Notes: generated from the letters alone by a model not told the origin. Positions 1 to 8,778 are shown, numbered from the stretch's first letter. The stretch is DNA of 64,000 nt from Oscillatoriales cyanobacterium (GCA_004294385.1 REAP01000057.1:1-64000); one strand, 5' to 3'. Numbers and translations: made by a program.

Positions 1-600
1 GTTAGAAACAGGAACCTCTATCGGTAGTGGTGGTAAGCTTGGTGTTGGGCCAATTGCTTGGGAAGTGTTGACAATTGTACCGGGATTGTCTCGAAATCTT
101 AAACCGTAAGGAATATTAATTGCTAATAACGGCACGGCGCTGGGGTTCGCGCTGCTAAATTCAAAGCCGTTATTAAAAACAATACTATCAGCGGTTGAAC
201 CGATAAATGAGCCGCGCAAATCTAATCGAGCATTCGGGCCGAAGATAATTCCTTTCGGATTAATTAAAAATAAGTTGGCGTTTCCTTGTACTCCTAATGT
301 TCCTAAAATATTGGAAGAATTGCTACCTGTGACCCGGGTGAAAATATTAGCAATGCCGTTAGGATTGGCAAAATATGCGCCTCTGCCTTCACCGATGTTG
401 AATTCGCGGAAACTGTGAAAAAGATTAACACCACGACTTGCACCGCCTTCTATGCGGTCTGATGGTAGGTTGTTGATGGTGTCGGGTACTGTGCGGGAGT
501 TTTCAGTGCCTAAAGTGCGATCGGGGACAATTTGAGCGAGAGTGGCAGTGGGAAATAGTAAGAATAAAGTAAATAATAGGACAGAAGATAGGCGGGACAT
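1..600 (-). CDS. Filamentous haemagglutinin-like protein, N-terminal secretion domain (partial)
   Basis: Reading from ATG at 598-600 the frame stays open to the window edge (200 codons, incomplete at the C-terminus). Residues 1-22 form a signal peptide ending near TLAQ. The following region carries the two hallmark motifs of the two-partner secretion (TPS) domain, NPNGI (about residue 78) and NPKGIIFGPNA (about residue 113), with a beta-helix-like glycine/asparagine pattern. Proteins of this family cross the outer membrane through a TpsB/Omp85-like transporter and act as adhesins, haemolysins or contact-dependent inhibition toxins; the function-defining C-terminus lies outside the window. Cyanobacterial members are usually large surface proteins with CHAT or repeat domains. 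Domain assignment is from motifs; the exact role is unknown. Confidence 0.85.
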   Translation of the reverse strand, partial: MSRLSSVLLFTLFLLFPTATLAQIVPDRTLGTENSRTVPDTINNLPSDRIEGGASRGVNLFHSFREFNIGEGRGAYFANPNGIANIFTRVTGSNSSNILGTLGVQGNANLFLINPKGIIFGPNARLDLRGSFIGSTADSIVFNNGFEFSSANPSAVPLLAINIPYGLRFRDNPGTIVNTSQAIGPTPSLPPLPIEVPVSN

Positions 601-692
601 AGTTAAATTGCTCCAGATATTATGGGAAATAAAAAATAGAATAGTCAGATATTCGACTTCTTAAGTATCGTAATTCATATTACCCACCATTA

Positions 693-754
693 GGAGACGG
701 CAGTGCCGTTTCCCTACCGCGATTCATTGTAGGGAAACGGCACGTGCAGTCTCC
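693..754. repeat. Palindromic dispersed repeat, family A
   Basis: Two arms of about 25 bp (GGAGACGGCAGTGCCGTTTC and its near-complement) flank a short loop. The core GGCAGTGCCGT..CCCTAC recurs at 10196-10252, 36561-36578, 39577-39599, 41398-41578, 54870-54897 and 62313-62519. It resembles a non-autonomous palindromic element that could fold as a hairpin in RNA. It lies upstream of the haemagglutinin-like gene, not inside any reading frame. Confidence 0.8.
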
Positions 755-769
755 TCCGTTTCTACCATT

Positions 770-912
770 CCGGTAACACCTGAGATTTTGCACCAATGTC
801 AGTAACAGGCAAGATGCCTGTTCCACAAAGAGTTAATTTTCTTGTGGAACAGGCATCTTGCCTGTTCATAAAAGGCTGATTGAGAATGGTGCAACATCTC
901 AGGTGTTACCGG
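770..912. repeat. 143-bp nested inverted-repeat element, family C
   Basis: The outer arms, CCGGTAACACCTGAGA (from 770) and its complement ending at 912, enclose a second inverted repeat with the core GTGGAACAGGCATCTTGCC. This is the most complete copy of the family; partial copies lie at 7594-7645, 39333-39545 and 61255-61340. The outer arms look like terminal inverted repeats of a MITE-like element, but no target duplication is obvious. Confidence 0.75.
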
Positions 913-920
913 ATTTGATA

Positions 921-1190
921 TTAGTCACGATTTGGTGGGCCTAAGTCATTAGGTAAATCGTTCAGCGTTTTTCCGAGAGCTTCGCAAAGAGCTTTCATTT
1001 GAACAATTGTGAGTTCGGGTTCGTCTATTCCCCGTTCCCAGTTGCTGATTGCTTGCTGAGTTAGAGTTTTTGCGCCCGTTTTATCAGGAATTTGCTTGGC
1101 TAAAGCCGATTGTGACAAACCAGCAGCTTCTCGCAATATTTGCAGTGCTGGTATATCTTTGGACTCTTGAGCTTGTTTCTTTTTAGACAT
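921..1190 (-). CDS. XRE-family HTH transcriptional regulator
   Basis: A small (about 89 residue) protein that is a single helix-turn-helix of the Cro/C1 type: LREAAGLSQSALAKQ followed by the recognition segment LTQQAISNWERG and an acidic tail ending in LPNDLGPPN. The start at 1190 (MSKKKQAQ) is preferred; an upstream ATG at 1223 would add 11 residues and run into the divergent promoter. Such proteins bind short palindromic operators as dimers. It is divergent from the gene at 1406 and could regulate it and itself. It shares the ELPxxxGxPN-type tail with the XRE protein at 22450-22692. The target is not known. Confidence 0.85.
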   Translation of the reverse strand: MSKKKQAQESKDIPALQILREAAGLSQSALAKQIPDKTGAKTLTQQAISNWERGIDEPELTIVQMKALCEALGKTLNDLPNDLGPPNRD

Positions 1191-1216
1191 ATCATAGAAA
1201 TTTACAAGCAAACTTG

Positions 1217-1245
1217 TTGACAAGACAAAGTTTTACAAGTATGCT
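1217..1245 (+). promoter_or_regulatory. Sigma-70-type promoter in the divergent region
   Basis: TTGACA (1217-1222), a 17-bp spacer, then TATGCT (1240-1245) form a good -35/-10 pair. ACAAG occurs repeatedly at 1203-1239 and could be operator half-sites for the adjacent XRE regulator. The promoter sits downstream of the first possible ATG (1214), which supports initiation of the gene at 1406 instead. Confidence 0.5.
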
Positions 1246-1405
1246 TTTAAATATAGGACAACGAAAAGTTGGCTTGTGTAGCCGGACGGTGGAAACGCTT
1301 TGGTTTATTGTATCAAAGTATCCAACATTAAGACAAAGACTTTTCTGCACTTGGCGATCGCACTATTTCTGTGATATCCTTCGCTTCCCCGAACTATTCC
1401 CGATT

Positions 1406-2401
1406 ATGCCCACATCCATTGACAACTTCTATGTAGGCGATGTCGCCTTCAACTTTCACTTTGCAGGCCCGCTTCTAGACTTTGAAGAAGAAATCCAAAG
1501 TCAATCACCCTTTCACGATTTAGACTACCTAACTGGCGAAATAAAAAGGGGCTTCCTAGACTATGTGCGCCAAGGAATCATGCTGGATGCGATCCGAAGA
1601 TTACGATTGTACAAAGACCAGTTCAAAACCTTTAAAAATTACTGCGAAAAAGCATTAGGTAGACAGTATTTTTACTGTACCCAAATTATCAAAGCTGCGG
1701 GGATTTGTCTGCGCTTAATTAAAGCCGGATTTGAGATTTTGCCTAGTTGTGTTGCTCAGGTTGTCCCTTTGTTTAAACACGCAGTCACCGACCAATATGG
1801 CGACTGTCCTTTGCAGGAAAAGTGGCAAGAAGTTGTGGATGTAGTCCCAAAAGAAAAGATTACCGCAGTCACGATTAGCGAAACAGTTGATAACAATCCC
1901 GAACTGCGACTCAAACAAATTAAGATTAAAACCGACACCTACGCTCTTTTAGCTAAAAAAGCAGCCACAGCGGGACAATCTATTTCAGAATTTTTGGCAA
2001 GATTGGTTAATGAATACAATCCCAGAGATTTAGAAGAATCAGCGGAACATACTCCCGAACAAGAGGATATTTTAGATAAATTAGATGAGGAGTTTAAGAA
2101 GCCCGTAACGGAACAAAGGTTAACTTCGACTAAGGGCAAAAAATCTCAGGGTTTTGGGGTGAAAGTTGAGTCTAAAGGTGCTAGACTGGAAGTTAAGACT
2201 AAAGGTACGGAAGATCAAGTTCAGGCTAAAAGTTCGGTAGAGAAAGTTAAGTTGAAAAATCGGCAAACTGAAATTCAAGGGGAGAAACGGTCGAATTCAT
2301 TTGAGGATAAGAATCATGAAATCATCGGCGAAAAATCTCATCCTGGGTCAACAGCAACTAAGGGAAGTTGTAGTGAGGAAAATTCAGTGCCACCTGATTA
2401 A
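1406..2401 (+). CDS. DNA-binding-like protein (DUF3102-like helical region plus RHH-like segment)
   Basis: With the start at 1406 (MPTSIDNFYVG) the product is 331 residues. Residues about 55-130 form a helical region (LYKDQFKTFKNYCEKALGR, then FYCTQIIKAAGICLRLI) resembling the HTH-like DUF3102/phage-type domain seen in many cyanobacterial proteins. Residues about 170-205 (KQIKIKTDTYALLAKKA, then QSISEFLARLVNEY) look like a ribbon-helix-helix DNA-binding unit. The last ~100 residues are Lys/Glu/Ser-rich and probably disordered. The frame extends upstream to 1214, but those codons overlap the promoter. A DNA-binding or plasmid/phage-like role is inference; no characterised homologue is recognised. 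Confidence 0.65.
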   Translation: MPTSIDNFYVGDVAFNFHFAGPLLDFEEEIQSQSPFHDLDYLTGEIKRGFLDYVRQGIMLDAIRRLRLYKDQFKTFKNYCEKALGRQYFYCTQIIKAAGICLRLIKAGFEILPSCVAQVVPLFKHAVTDQYGDCPLQEKWQEVVDVVPKEKITAVTISETVDNNPELRLKQIKIKTDTYALLAKKAATAGQSISEFLARLVNEYNPRDLEESAEHTPEQEDILDKLDEEFKKPVTEQRLTSTKGKKSQGFGVKVESKGARLEVKTKGTEDQVQAKSSVEKVKLKNRQTEIQGEKRSNSFEDKNHEIIGEKSHPGSTATKGSCSEENSVPPD

Positions 2402-2651
2402 AACTGCTGTGTTGAATTTCTCGCCAATATAGCAACCGTGTTGGCGGTTGGTACAGAGTCCCGGCTTGTTGAAGTGCTGCGGGGCTCTGGTGTTCGGGGT
2501 TTGTTGGGTGCGATGTGGTGCGATCGCGATCGCCACATAAGGTAACATAGATTTATCGAAACGATTGAGCCAACTCATTCATACTGAGTTAGACTAAATA
2601 TTACAGTATAAGTCTAAGGAGTAGTTTTTTTAGGAAACCACAGGAGGCAGC

Positions 2652-3473
2652 GTGACATTAGGCATAGACACCAGGCAATTAATATCTTATGAGAAACCAC
2701 CAGTTAATGAGGTGATTTGCAGTGTTTTGTTCGACCCTATAGAAGCCTTGCTCACTCCCCATATCGGCTTGTTATGGCAGAGGTTTCAACCTGACTACCC
2801 GTTTTGCAACGATGTTACTCCTGTAGCGCCAAACGTAGAAGTTTTCAACGATCAAGTTATTGAAACTGTGCTGAAATTAAGTAATATCCCTCCTTTACCC
2901 AGAGTATGGTTTATTAGCTCTGATGAAACAAAGGTTGTGCAAATCCAGCGAGATCGGCTGATTCATAACTGGAGAAAAATTAGTTCAAATAGTGATTGTC
3001 CCAGATATGAAAGCCTTATTCAAGCATTTCAAAACCATTTAAAAAGCTTTAATGATTTCCTACAAGAGGCTGATCTAGGTACTATTCAGATACGTCAATA
3101 TGAACTAAGTTATGTCAATCAAATTTCTCAAGGAGAAGGATGGGAAACTCTGGAGGATCTTGGCAAAATTTTCCCTGACTTTAAATGGCAAAACAGTGTA
3201 GAGCGATTTCTGCCAAAACCTCAATATATTCATTGGAATACAACGTTTGATTTGCCAGAAGATTTTGGAAGATTACACATATCTATCACCAATGGACTTG
3301 CCAACAACCATCCTACTCTTTTTTTTGCATTAACTGTTCGAGGGATGGGCAATTATAGCTCTTTTGATTTAATGCAAAATTGGTTTGATATTGCACATGA
3401 ATGGACTGTAAAGGCATTTGCTGATTTAACCGATCAGAAAATCCAGACAAATATTTGGAAGCGGAGAGACTAA
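2652..3473 (+). CDS. TIGR04255 family protein
   Basis: 273 residues, starting at GTG 2652 five bases after a strong ribosome binding site (AGGAGG, 2642-2647), which decides the start. The N-terminus (YEKPPVNEVICSVLFDP) is the signature of the sporadically distributed TIGR04255 family, whose biochemical function is unknown. There is no signal peptide or membrane segment. It is the first gene of a tight three-gene cassette: the next start is 5 bp after this stop and the third follows after 10 bp. The patchy distribution of the family and this compact arrangement suggest a mobile accessory system rather than housekeeping; that is inference. Confidence 0.75.
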   Translation: MTLGIDTRQLISYEKPPVNEVICSVLFDPIEALLTPHIGLLWQRFQPDYPFCNDVTPVAPNVEVFNDQVIETVLKLSNIPPLPRVWFISSDETKVVQIQRDRLIHNWRKISSNSDCPRYESLIQAFQNHLKSFNDFLQEADLGTIQIRQYELSYVNQISQGEGWETLEDLGKIFPDFKWQNSVERFLPKPQYIHWNTTFDLPEDFGRLHISITNGLANNHPTLFFALTVRGMGNYSSFDLMQNWFDIAHEWTVKAFADLTDQKIQTNIWKRRD

Positions 3474-3478
3474 AGATT

Positions 3479-4021
3479 ATGATTACGACTTTATCTCCAT
3501 TGAAGGAAGTTGATCAAGAAGAATTAGCAATTTCTTTAACAAGATTCCCAGAACCAAAAGAACGGCGTGGTAGATTTTTGCCGTCTCCAAGCAGTGATTG
3601 GTCACAAAATTTACCCCGTATACCTAAGAAAGTTGAGGCTATCCATCGTCAGGAACAACGCCACCAAAATCTTCGGCTATATCTTGACTCACTAAAAAAT
3701 GAAGCAAAAGTTATGGGAGAAACACAATTTTCGGAAAGAGTTCTCAATTTATCTTGGTGTGTATGGGAAAAACTAAAAAATTCGTTTCAAGCAAGAGGAA
3801 TGTGGTTGGAGGTTCCAGATGCTTGTCCAGGTTCAAAAGATGATTTTATGTACACTTGGTCAAAATCTGAACACTACTTAGAGTGTGAGATTTTTGGTAA
3901 TGGTGAGATAGAATTTTTCTACCGTAACAGAAACACTGGAGTAGTTTGGGGAGAAGATATGACGCTGGAACAGGATTTTTCGGCTGATATTTTGGACAAA
4001 GCTTTGCTCTTTATCGAATAA
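3479..4021 (+). CDS. Hypothetical protein, second gene of the TIGR04255 cassette
   Basis: 180 residues from ATG 3479. An in-frame start at 3455 would overlap the upstream gene by 19 bp and is less likely. The protein is soluble, with a basic Pro/Arg-rich segment near residues 30-50 (KERRGRFLPSPSSDW) and an aromatic, acidic C-terminal half (WSKSEHYLECEIFGNGEIEF) that looks like a beta-rich domain. I do not recognise the family. Its position 5 bp behind the TIGR04255 gene implies cotranscription and a shared function. Confidence 0.65.
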   Translation: MITTLSPLKEVDQEELAISLTRFPEPKERRGRFLPSPSSDWSQNLPRIPKKVEAIHRQEQRHQNLRLYLDSLKNEAKVMGETQFSERVLNLSWCVWEKLKNSFQARGMWLEVPDACPGSKDDFMYTWSKSEHYLECEIFGNGEIEFFYRNRNTGVVWGEDMTLEQDFSADILDKALLFIE

Positions 4022-4031
4022 GTTATTCAAA

Positions 4032-4565
4032 ATGGATTCAGTTGGATCTAATTTAACTCCAATACCCGATGCTTGTTGCGTCCTTAGACTTGCTCGACCG
4101 CCTAAAGACTTTGCAGAAAATGGCAATATCTCAGCGATCCAATTGAATGAGGAATTTACTCTGTCATCTGATGATAAAATGTCATATCCACCTCATCTGA
4201 GCGTTTGGGTTGACTCTCTTACAACACCTGAACAAGCTTACAAATTCCTTGCAGAAAACTCGCCTCGGAAATTAGTTCTTCGTCTCAAAGTCAATGAAAT
4301 ATGTAAAATCCAAGGGAATTTTGGGGAATCCACCTATCCTAATTTGTTAAATGTTATATGGGTTCACCTTTTCGATGAAATAGATGGTAAGCGTATTAGA
4401 GATTGTCGCGCTGGTGCTGATGGTCATTCTGGAATCATCGGACTGGATGAGAAATCTGTCCCCGAAGGATTAAGCAAAAATCAGCAGAAGATTCTTCGTA
4501 AGGATTTGCGATCTAAATTAGCAGAACTTGCTTCTAAGGATTGTTTTCAAATTCCCGACTTATAG
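4032..4565 (+). CDS. Hypothetical protein, third gene of the TIGR04255 cassette
   Basis: 177 residues from ATG 4032, ten bases after the preceding stop. No membrane segment or known catalytic motif is visible. The middle contains a beta/alpha pattern (HLSVWVDSLTTPEQAYKFL, then KLVLRLKVNEICKI) and the C-terminus a charged helix (LSKNQQKILRKDLRSKLAEL). The opening SVGSNLTPIPDACCVLRLARP resembles proteins that recur as the last member of small unannotated operons in cyanobacteria, but no function can be assigned. Confidence 0.65.
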   Translation: MDSVGSNLTPIPDACCVLRLARPPKDFAENGNISAIQLNEEFTLSSDDKMSYPPHLSVWVDSLTTPEQAYKFLAENSPRKLVLRLKVNEICKIQGNFGESTYPNLLNVIWVHLFDEIDGKRIRDCRAGADGHSGIIGLDEKSVPEGLSKNQQKILRKDLRSKLAELASKDCFQIPDL

Positions 4566-4828
4566 ATAATATCTCAGTTATAGTGATATTGGGGCTTGTG
4601 CGGATGATCGGTGCGGTGCGTGCGATCTCGGCGACTTTTATCCTAGTTGCTGTTGTCTAGTGTATTGACATATTGCTGCTATAAGTGCTATAATTATATC
4701 TTCTATTATTCAAAATAAAAAAAACATTTTTAAGTAATGTTATTATGTTACTCATGGTGCTAGTCTATGTAACTATGAGTTAGCCAAAAACTCTTCTATA
4801 CCTTTTTTTAAAGCTGAGGGAGGTTCTT

Positions 4829-5182
4829 ATGCTGAGACAACAAAGCAAAGTGGCGAGGACAAGAAGCCCTATCAAAAAAAATATGCCTCTAAGTCGGGCA
4901 ACCTTGACTCACTTGAATATAGAGCGTCTTAAGGGAACTTTATCATATTTTTCCCATTTGAACGCTACTGGAGAAATCAGTGATAAGTCTTATGAGGCTT
5001 TGGTTCGTTATGCTTGTGCAGTTTTTATTGAAACAGGAATCGAGGAGATAGTTCAAAACTCTTTAGAGCAAAAGCTGGAATCTTTTCTGCTGAGTAGAAT
5101 TTTGAGAATGGATAACTTGCTATCTGAGCAAGAAGAAAGTAGTTTGAATTTGGATATTTCTAGACTTTTAAAGAGTAGATAA
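4829..5182 (+). CDS. Hypothetical helical protein paired with a small membrane protein
   Basis: 117 residues from ATG 4829, preceded by GAGGGAGG (4815-4822). It is basic at the N-terminus (residues 1-20) and otherwise helical (HLNIERLKGTLSYFSHL; LEQKLESFLLSRILRM). The stop is one base before the next gene's ATG, so the two form an operon. The upstream 263 bp (4566-4828) hold A/T-rich promoter-like DNA and no gene. Function unknown. Confidence 0.6.
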   Translation: MLRQQSKVARTRSPIKKNMPLSRATLTHLNIERLKGTLSYFSHLNATGEISDKSYEALVRYACAVFIETGIEEIVQNSLEQKLESFLLSRILRMDNLLSEQEESSLNLDISRLLKSR

Positions 5183-5183
5183 G

Positions 5184-5633
5184 ATGTCTGAACAAGAATC
5201 TCAATCAGAAAAAAAACCAGATCCCAAAAAGGCGGAAGATTTGGAGAGTGGAGATTTAGAGGGTATTTCCTCAGAATTAGAAAATCTCCCTCCTGAAGTC
5301 AAGAGATTTATGCAAGCAACTCTGTCTATGCAACGGATTTCTACACCTTTGGTTTCACCGATACTAGAAAAAGTTAATGAAAATCATATTTCCAAAATCC
5401 TTGAAATTGCAGAAAAAGAGGATGAAAGACTATTTGCTGATACGCAGTCAGCCCGAAAATACACACTGATTAATACTATTCTGATTTTAGGCTTCTTTGG
5501 ATTTTTGACTGTTTTTTTAGTTAACAAGGATATCGCTGTTTATCAAGAGATTCTAAAAATTATTATAATATTTGGCGGTGGTTTGGGAAGTGGTTTCGGA
5601 TTAAAGGGGTATTTGGACAGAAAAAATAAGTAA
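5184..5633 (+). CDS. Small membrane protein, DUF2335-like architecture
   Basis: 149 residues: an acidic, Lys/Glu-rich cytoplasmic N-terminus (1-45), an amphipathic helix ending ILEIAEKEDERLF, then two hydrophobic segments at about 93-112 (TLINTILILGFFGFLTVFLV) and 120-141 (ILKIIIIFGGGLGSGFG), and a short basic tail. The layout of a charged helix followed by a two-helix hairpin is that of DUF2335 and some holin- or effector-like membrane proteins. The identity is weak and based on layout only. It is translationally linked to the preceding gene. Confidence 0.6.
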   Translation: MSEQESQSEKKPDPKKAEDLESGDLEGISSELENLPPEVKRFMQATLSMQRISTPLVSPILEKVNENHISKILEIAEKEDERLFADTQSARKYTLINTILILGFFGFLTVFLVNKDIAVYQEILKIIIIFGGGLGSGFGLKGYLDRKNK

Positions 5634-5925
5634 CCTTTGTTTTTATTCGGGATTCAATTTTAGAATCTGTGCAAGCGAGATTATTGACAGTCAGCGGAAA
5701 TAAGTAGCCAATGCGTTAGTTAGAAGGTTGATAAAAATTAGAAGGTTGATAAAATTCTAATTATTATGGGTTGTTCAACCAAATTCAGTGGATTCGATCG
5801 CCCAAACCCACAAAACCCACCTACCCACCAAACTCTACCATATTTACCGATCGCGACAAACTCCACTGGAGAACCGGGGTATAATCAAATCAGAGTCCCG
5901 AATTATCCTAGTTTAAAGCGAAATT

Positions 5926-6366
5926 ATGGTCGAACTATCCTGTAAAAGCGAATATGCAATCTTGGCCCTGCTGGAACTCGCCGATCGCTATGATGAAGGT
6001 GAACCTATGCAAATTCGTCAGATAGCCGCTGAGCAAAATATTCCCGATCGCTACCTCGAACAATTACTAGCTACAATGAGACGCTGTGGCCTCATCCGCA
6101 GTCAACGAGGAGCCAAGGGAGGTTATATTCTGGCCAGGGAACCCTGGAAAATTACACTCCTAGAAATCATCAACTGTCTCGAAGGCCCTGATTTCGATCG
6201 CTCCGAAAAAGACTCCCCAGCTCAAACCGTAGAAAGTGCCGTGATTTGGGAAGTTTGGCAAGAAGCGCGATCGATTGCCAACTCCGTTTTACAGAAATAC
6301 ACGCTGCAAGATTTGTGCGAAAAACGCAATGGCAGACGGCAGCTCAATATCATGTATTACATCTAG
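5926..6366 (+). CDS. Rrf2 family transcriptional regulator
   Basis: 146 residues with the typical Rrf2 winged helix: VELSCKSEYAILALLELA, QIRQIAAEQNIPDRYLEQL, and the wing RSQRGAKGGYIL. The three-cysteine cluster that binds the Fe-S centre in IscR/NsrR is absent (only isolated Cys residues remain), so an apo, CymR-like mode is more likely. It lies 68 bp upstream of cysK on the same strand, an arrangement conserved in cyanobacteria, which suggests control of cysteine/sulfur metabolism. The 290-bp upstream region includes a direct repeat, AGAAGGTTGATAAAA (about 5722 and 5740), that could be an operator. Confidence 0.9.
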   Translation: MVELSCKSEYAILALLELADRYDEGEPMQIRQIAAEQNIPDRYLEQLLATMRRCGLIRSQRGAKGGYILAREPWKITLLEIINCLEGPDFDRSEKDSPAQTVESAVIWEVWQEARSIANSVLQKYTLQDLCEKRNGRRQLNIMYYI

Positions 6367-6434
6367 TCAAGGATATTAGACCAGAAAATCTGTAATTATT
6401 AGAAATTACCCTCAACAAACAACTGACAAAAATT

Positions 6435-7397
6435 ATGCGTATTGCTCACAACATTACAGAATTGGTAGGCCGGACACCCCTAGTCCAACTCAACCGTATT
6501 CCCCAAGCTGAAGGCTGCTTAGCCCGGATTGTCGTCAAACTAGAAGGCATGAATCCCGCAGCCTCCGTCAAAGACCGTATCGGTGTCAATATGGTGAATA
6601 CAGCCGAAGCCGAAGGCTTGATTACCCCAGGCAAAACGGTTTTAGTGGAACCGACCTCTGGTAATACCGGAATCGCCTTGGCAATGGTGGCGGCGGCTAA
6701 GGGTTATAAGTTGATTTTGACAATGCCGGATACGATGAGCACGGAACGTCGATCGATGTTGCGCGCTTACGGGGCTCAATTAGAACTAACTCCGGGAGTT
6801 GAGGGCATGACTGGCTGCATCCGTCGCGCTCAAGAGATTGTTGACAAAACGCCCGATGCGTATATGTTGCAGCAGTTTCGGAATCCCGCTAACCCGCAGG
6901 TTCACCGGGAAACAACGGCTGAGGAAATTTGGGAAGATACAGATGGCGAAGTCGATTTCCTGATTTCTGGGGTTGGAACTGGTGGTACGCTGACTGGTAT
7001 CTCCGAGGTGATCAGGGCACGGAAACCTGGATTTAAGGCGATCGCAGTTGAACCCACCAACAGTCAGGTATTATCCGGTGGTAAGCCTGGGCCTCACAAG
7101 ATTCAAGGTATTGGCGCTGGTTTTGTGCCGCCGGTATTGAATGTAAGTGCGATCGATGAGATTGTAATTGTTAGCGATGACGAGGCGATCGTTTATGGAC
7201 GTCGTTTAGCCAGGGAAGAAGGACTTTTGTCCGGTATTTCCAGCGGTGCGGCATTGTGTGCGGCATTGAAAATTGGCAAGCGTCCCGAAAATGCCGGGAA
7301 ATTGATCGTGATGATTCAGCCTAGTTTCGGCGAACGCTATCTCAGCACTCCCTTATTCCAAGATCCAGAACTCAATCTAGCCGTGGCTGTCCACTAG
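6435..7397 (+). CDS. cysK: Cysteine synthase A (O-acetylserine sulfhydrylase)
   Basis: 320 residues, the full family length. It makes L-cysteine from O-acetylserine and sulfide with pyridoxal phosphate. PLP Lys lies in ASVKDRIG (about residue 44); the substrate/phosphate loops TSGNTGIAL and [10 protein letters not shown] and the late SGISSGAA motif are all intact. The protein is cytosolic and can pair with CysE. Its position after an Rrf2 regulator suggests sulfur-dependent control. There are no irregularities. Confidence 0.97.
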   Translation: MRIAHNITELVGRTPLVQLNRIPQAEGCLARIVVKLEGMNPAASVKDRIGVNMVNTAEAEGLITPGKTVLVEPTSGNTGIALAMVAAAKGYKLILTMPDTMSTERRSMLRAYGAQLELTPGVEGMTGCIRRAQEIVDKTPDAYMLQQFRNPANPQVHRETTAEEIWEDTDGEVDFLISGVGTGGTLTGISEVIRARKPGFKAIAVEPTNSQVLSGGKPGPHKIQGIGAGFVPPVLNVSAIDEIVIVSDDEAIVYGRRLAREEGLLSGISSGAALCAALKIGKRPENAGKLIVMIQPSFGERYLSTPLFQDPELNLAVAVH

Positions 7398-7440
7398 ATT
7401 CGCTTTGAACTGAAGTCCTAGAAACTGAGAGCAGAGCGTA

Positions 7441-7567
7441 TAAGCTGTTACGCATTTAAAATAGTATTGTAGGGTGCGTCAGCCCACAGCGTTTACCTTA
7501 GCCTTTAAGGCGATCGAGCTGACGCACCCTACAGGCCTCGTTAGTGGTTTAAATGCGTAACAGCTTA
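7441..7567. repeat. 127-bp long inverted repeat, family E
   Basis: The terminal arms TAAGCTGTTACGCATTTAAA (7441-7460) and its exact complement (7548-7567) enclose a second inverted pair, GTAGGGTGCGTCAGC / GCTGACGCACCCTAC. The inner GTAGGGTGCGTC module recurs at 23210-23267 and near 34127. It looks like a MITE-like or hairpin-forming element in the cysK downstream spacer. A family C half-copy follows at 7594-7645. The remainder of 7398-7929 holds repeats only. Confidence 0.75.
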
Positions 7568-7737
7568 ATAGACATAGACATCGACCATATTGATTGTGGA
7601 ACAGGCATCTTGCCTGTTCAATAGTGGCTTTTTTGGAAATGTCTAATGTACGCTCTGCTTCATTTATACTTGTTGTAAATTAGATTGTACTTCCGGCTTC
7701 AAAAGAATGGATTTTTCAATAAAATAGATTTATGATA

Positions 7738-7855
7738 TAGCAGTCGCCAAGGCACTTTAGTCATTCTTCCCTGAGCGAAATCGAAGAGCCTTCTTCGCGG
7801 TTTATGAGCGTAGTCGAAAGATCTTATTCCCGTTCCCTGAGCGTAGTCGAAGGGT
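7738..7855. repeat. Dispersed repeat, family D
   Basis: TATAGCAGTCGCCAAGGCAC (7737-7756) followed by several CCCTGAGCGTAGTCGAAG-type units. The same two modules in the same order occur at 32874-32990; the second alone occurs at 40098-40148 and 61523-61541. These are non-coding palindromic units commonly scattered in filamentous cyanobacterial genomes. Confidence 0.65.
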
Positions 7856-7912
7856 CTTCTTCCTTCTTCCTTCTTCCTTCTTCCTTCTTCCTTCTTCCTT
7901 CTTCCTTCTTCT
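7856..7912. repeat. Heptanucleotide tandem repeat (TTCTTCC)n
   Basis: About eight perfect TTCTTCC units (57 bp) run directly up to the J-domain gene. Because 7 is not a multiple of 3, the array stays open in several frames and produces a spurious serine/phenylalanine/leucine N-terminal extension of that gene. Changes in copy number could alter leader length. Confidence 0.85.
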
Positions 7913-7929
7913 CTAAAAGTGTATCTTCC

Positions 7930-8607
7930 GTGATTAATCATTACCAAACCCTAAACATAAACCCAACCGCAACACAAGCCGAGATTAAACAAGCCTACCG
8001 CCGTTTAGTCAAACTATTCCATCCAGATAGCAACAGCAAAACCGCAAGTCACGAAGAAATTGTCCGCCTGAATGTAGCCTATGAAATACTAGGAGATGCC
8101 CAAAAAAGACAATCATACGATCGCCAAATTGCTCCAGAAACTCCACAGCCAGCACAACCCACATCCAATGAAAACATTAGCCGCCAGCAACAACAAACTG
8201 CACGGGATGCTGACGAACACATGGAACAGTGGCTAATCAAAGTATACAAGCCCATTAATCGAGTTCTCAACAACATATTGAAACCACTCAAAAAGGAAAT
8301 TGACGAATTATCAGCAGACCCTTTTGATGACGAATTGCTCGAAAAATTTCAAACTTATATAGAAAAAAGTCGCGACTTCCTCAACAAAGCTCAAAACTTT
8401 TTACGTTCAATGCCCAATCCATCTAACGTAGCCGGAGTTGCAGCTTATCTTTATCACTGCATCAATCAAATCGGAGATGGCATAGAAGAACTACATTTAT
8501 TTACCTTAAACTACGATGATAGGCACTTGCATACAGGTCAAGAACTGTTTAGAATTGCCAGTAGACTGCGCCGAGAAGCACAAGCCGAATTAAAAATAAA
8601 AGGTTAA
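7930..8607 (+). CDS. J-domain (DnaJ-like) protein
   Basis: 225 residues from GTG 7930, which places the J domain at residues 1-65 as expected: INHYQTLNINPTATQAEIKQ, RRLVKLFHPDSN with the HPD triad, and YEILGDAQKRQSYD. The HPD loop stimulates the ATPase of a DnaK partner. The C-terminal 150 residues are helical without a zinc finger or the DnaJ substrate-binding barrels, so this is a type III J protein for a specific client. An upstream ATG at 7804 in the same frame runs through the heptamer repeat and is rejected. Confidence 0.85.
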   Translation: MINHYQTLNINPTATQAEIKQAYRRLVKLFHPDSNSKTASHEEIVRLNVAYEILGDAQKRQSYDRQIAPETPQPAQPTSNENISRQQQQTARDADEHMEQWLIKVYKPINRVLNNILKPLKKEIDELSADPFDDELLEKFQTYIEKSRDFLNKAQNFLRSMPNPSNVAGVAAYLYHCINQIGDGIEELHLFTLNYDDRHLHTGQELFRIASRLRREAQAELKIKG

Positions 8608-8778
8608 TGTCAAAACTTTCGTCACTCGGAAGTGTTGCCATGTGTGTATCCATTGTTCCCCATAAAGTGTTCGCTAGACACGCTAACTCAGGAACCAGAG
8701 ATGGTAAAATTCTATCTTGCTATCTTGTTGTCTGAATAACGCGACCTTTTGATATTTGAGAAAGGTTGAATTAAATTA

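Noticed and set aside
7804..7929. N-terminal extension of the J-domain protein
   Set aside because: Encoded by the family D and heptamer repeats; GTG 7930 gives the canonical start of the J domain.
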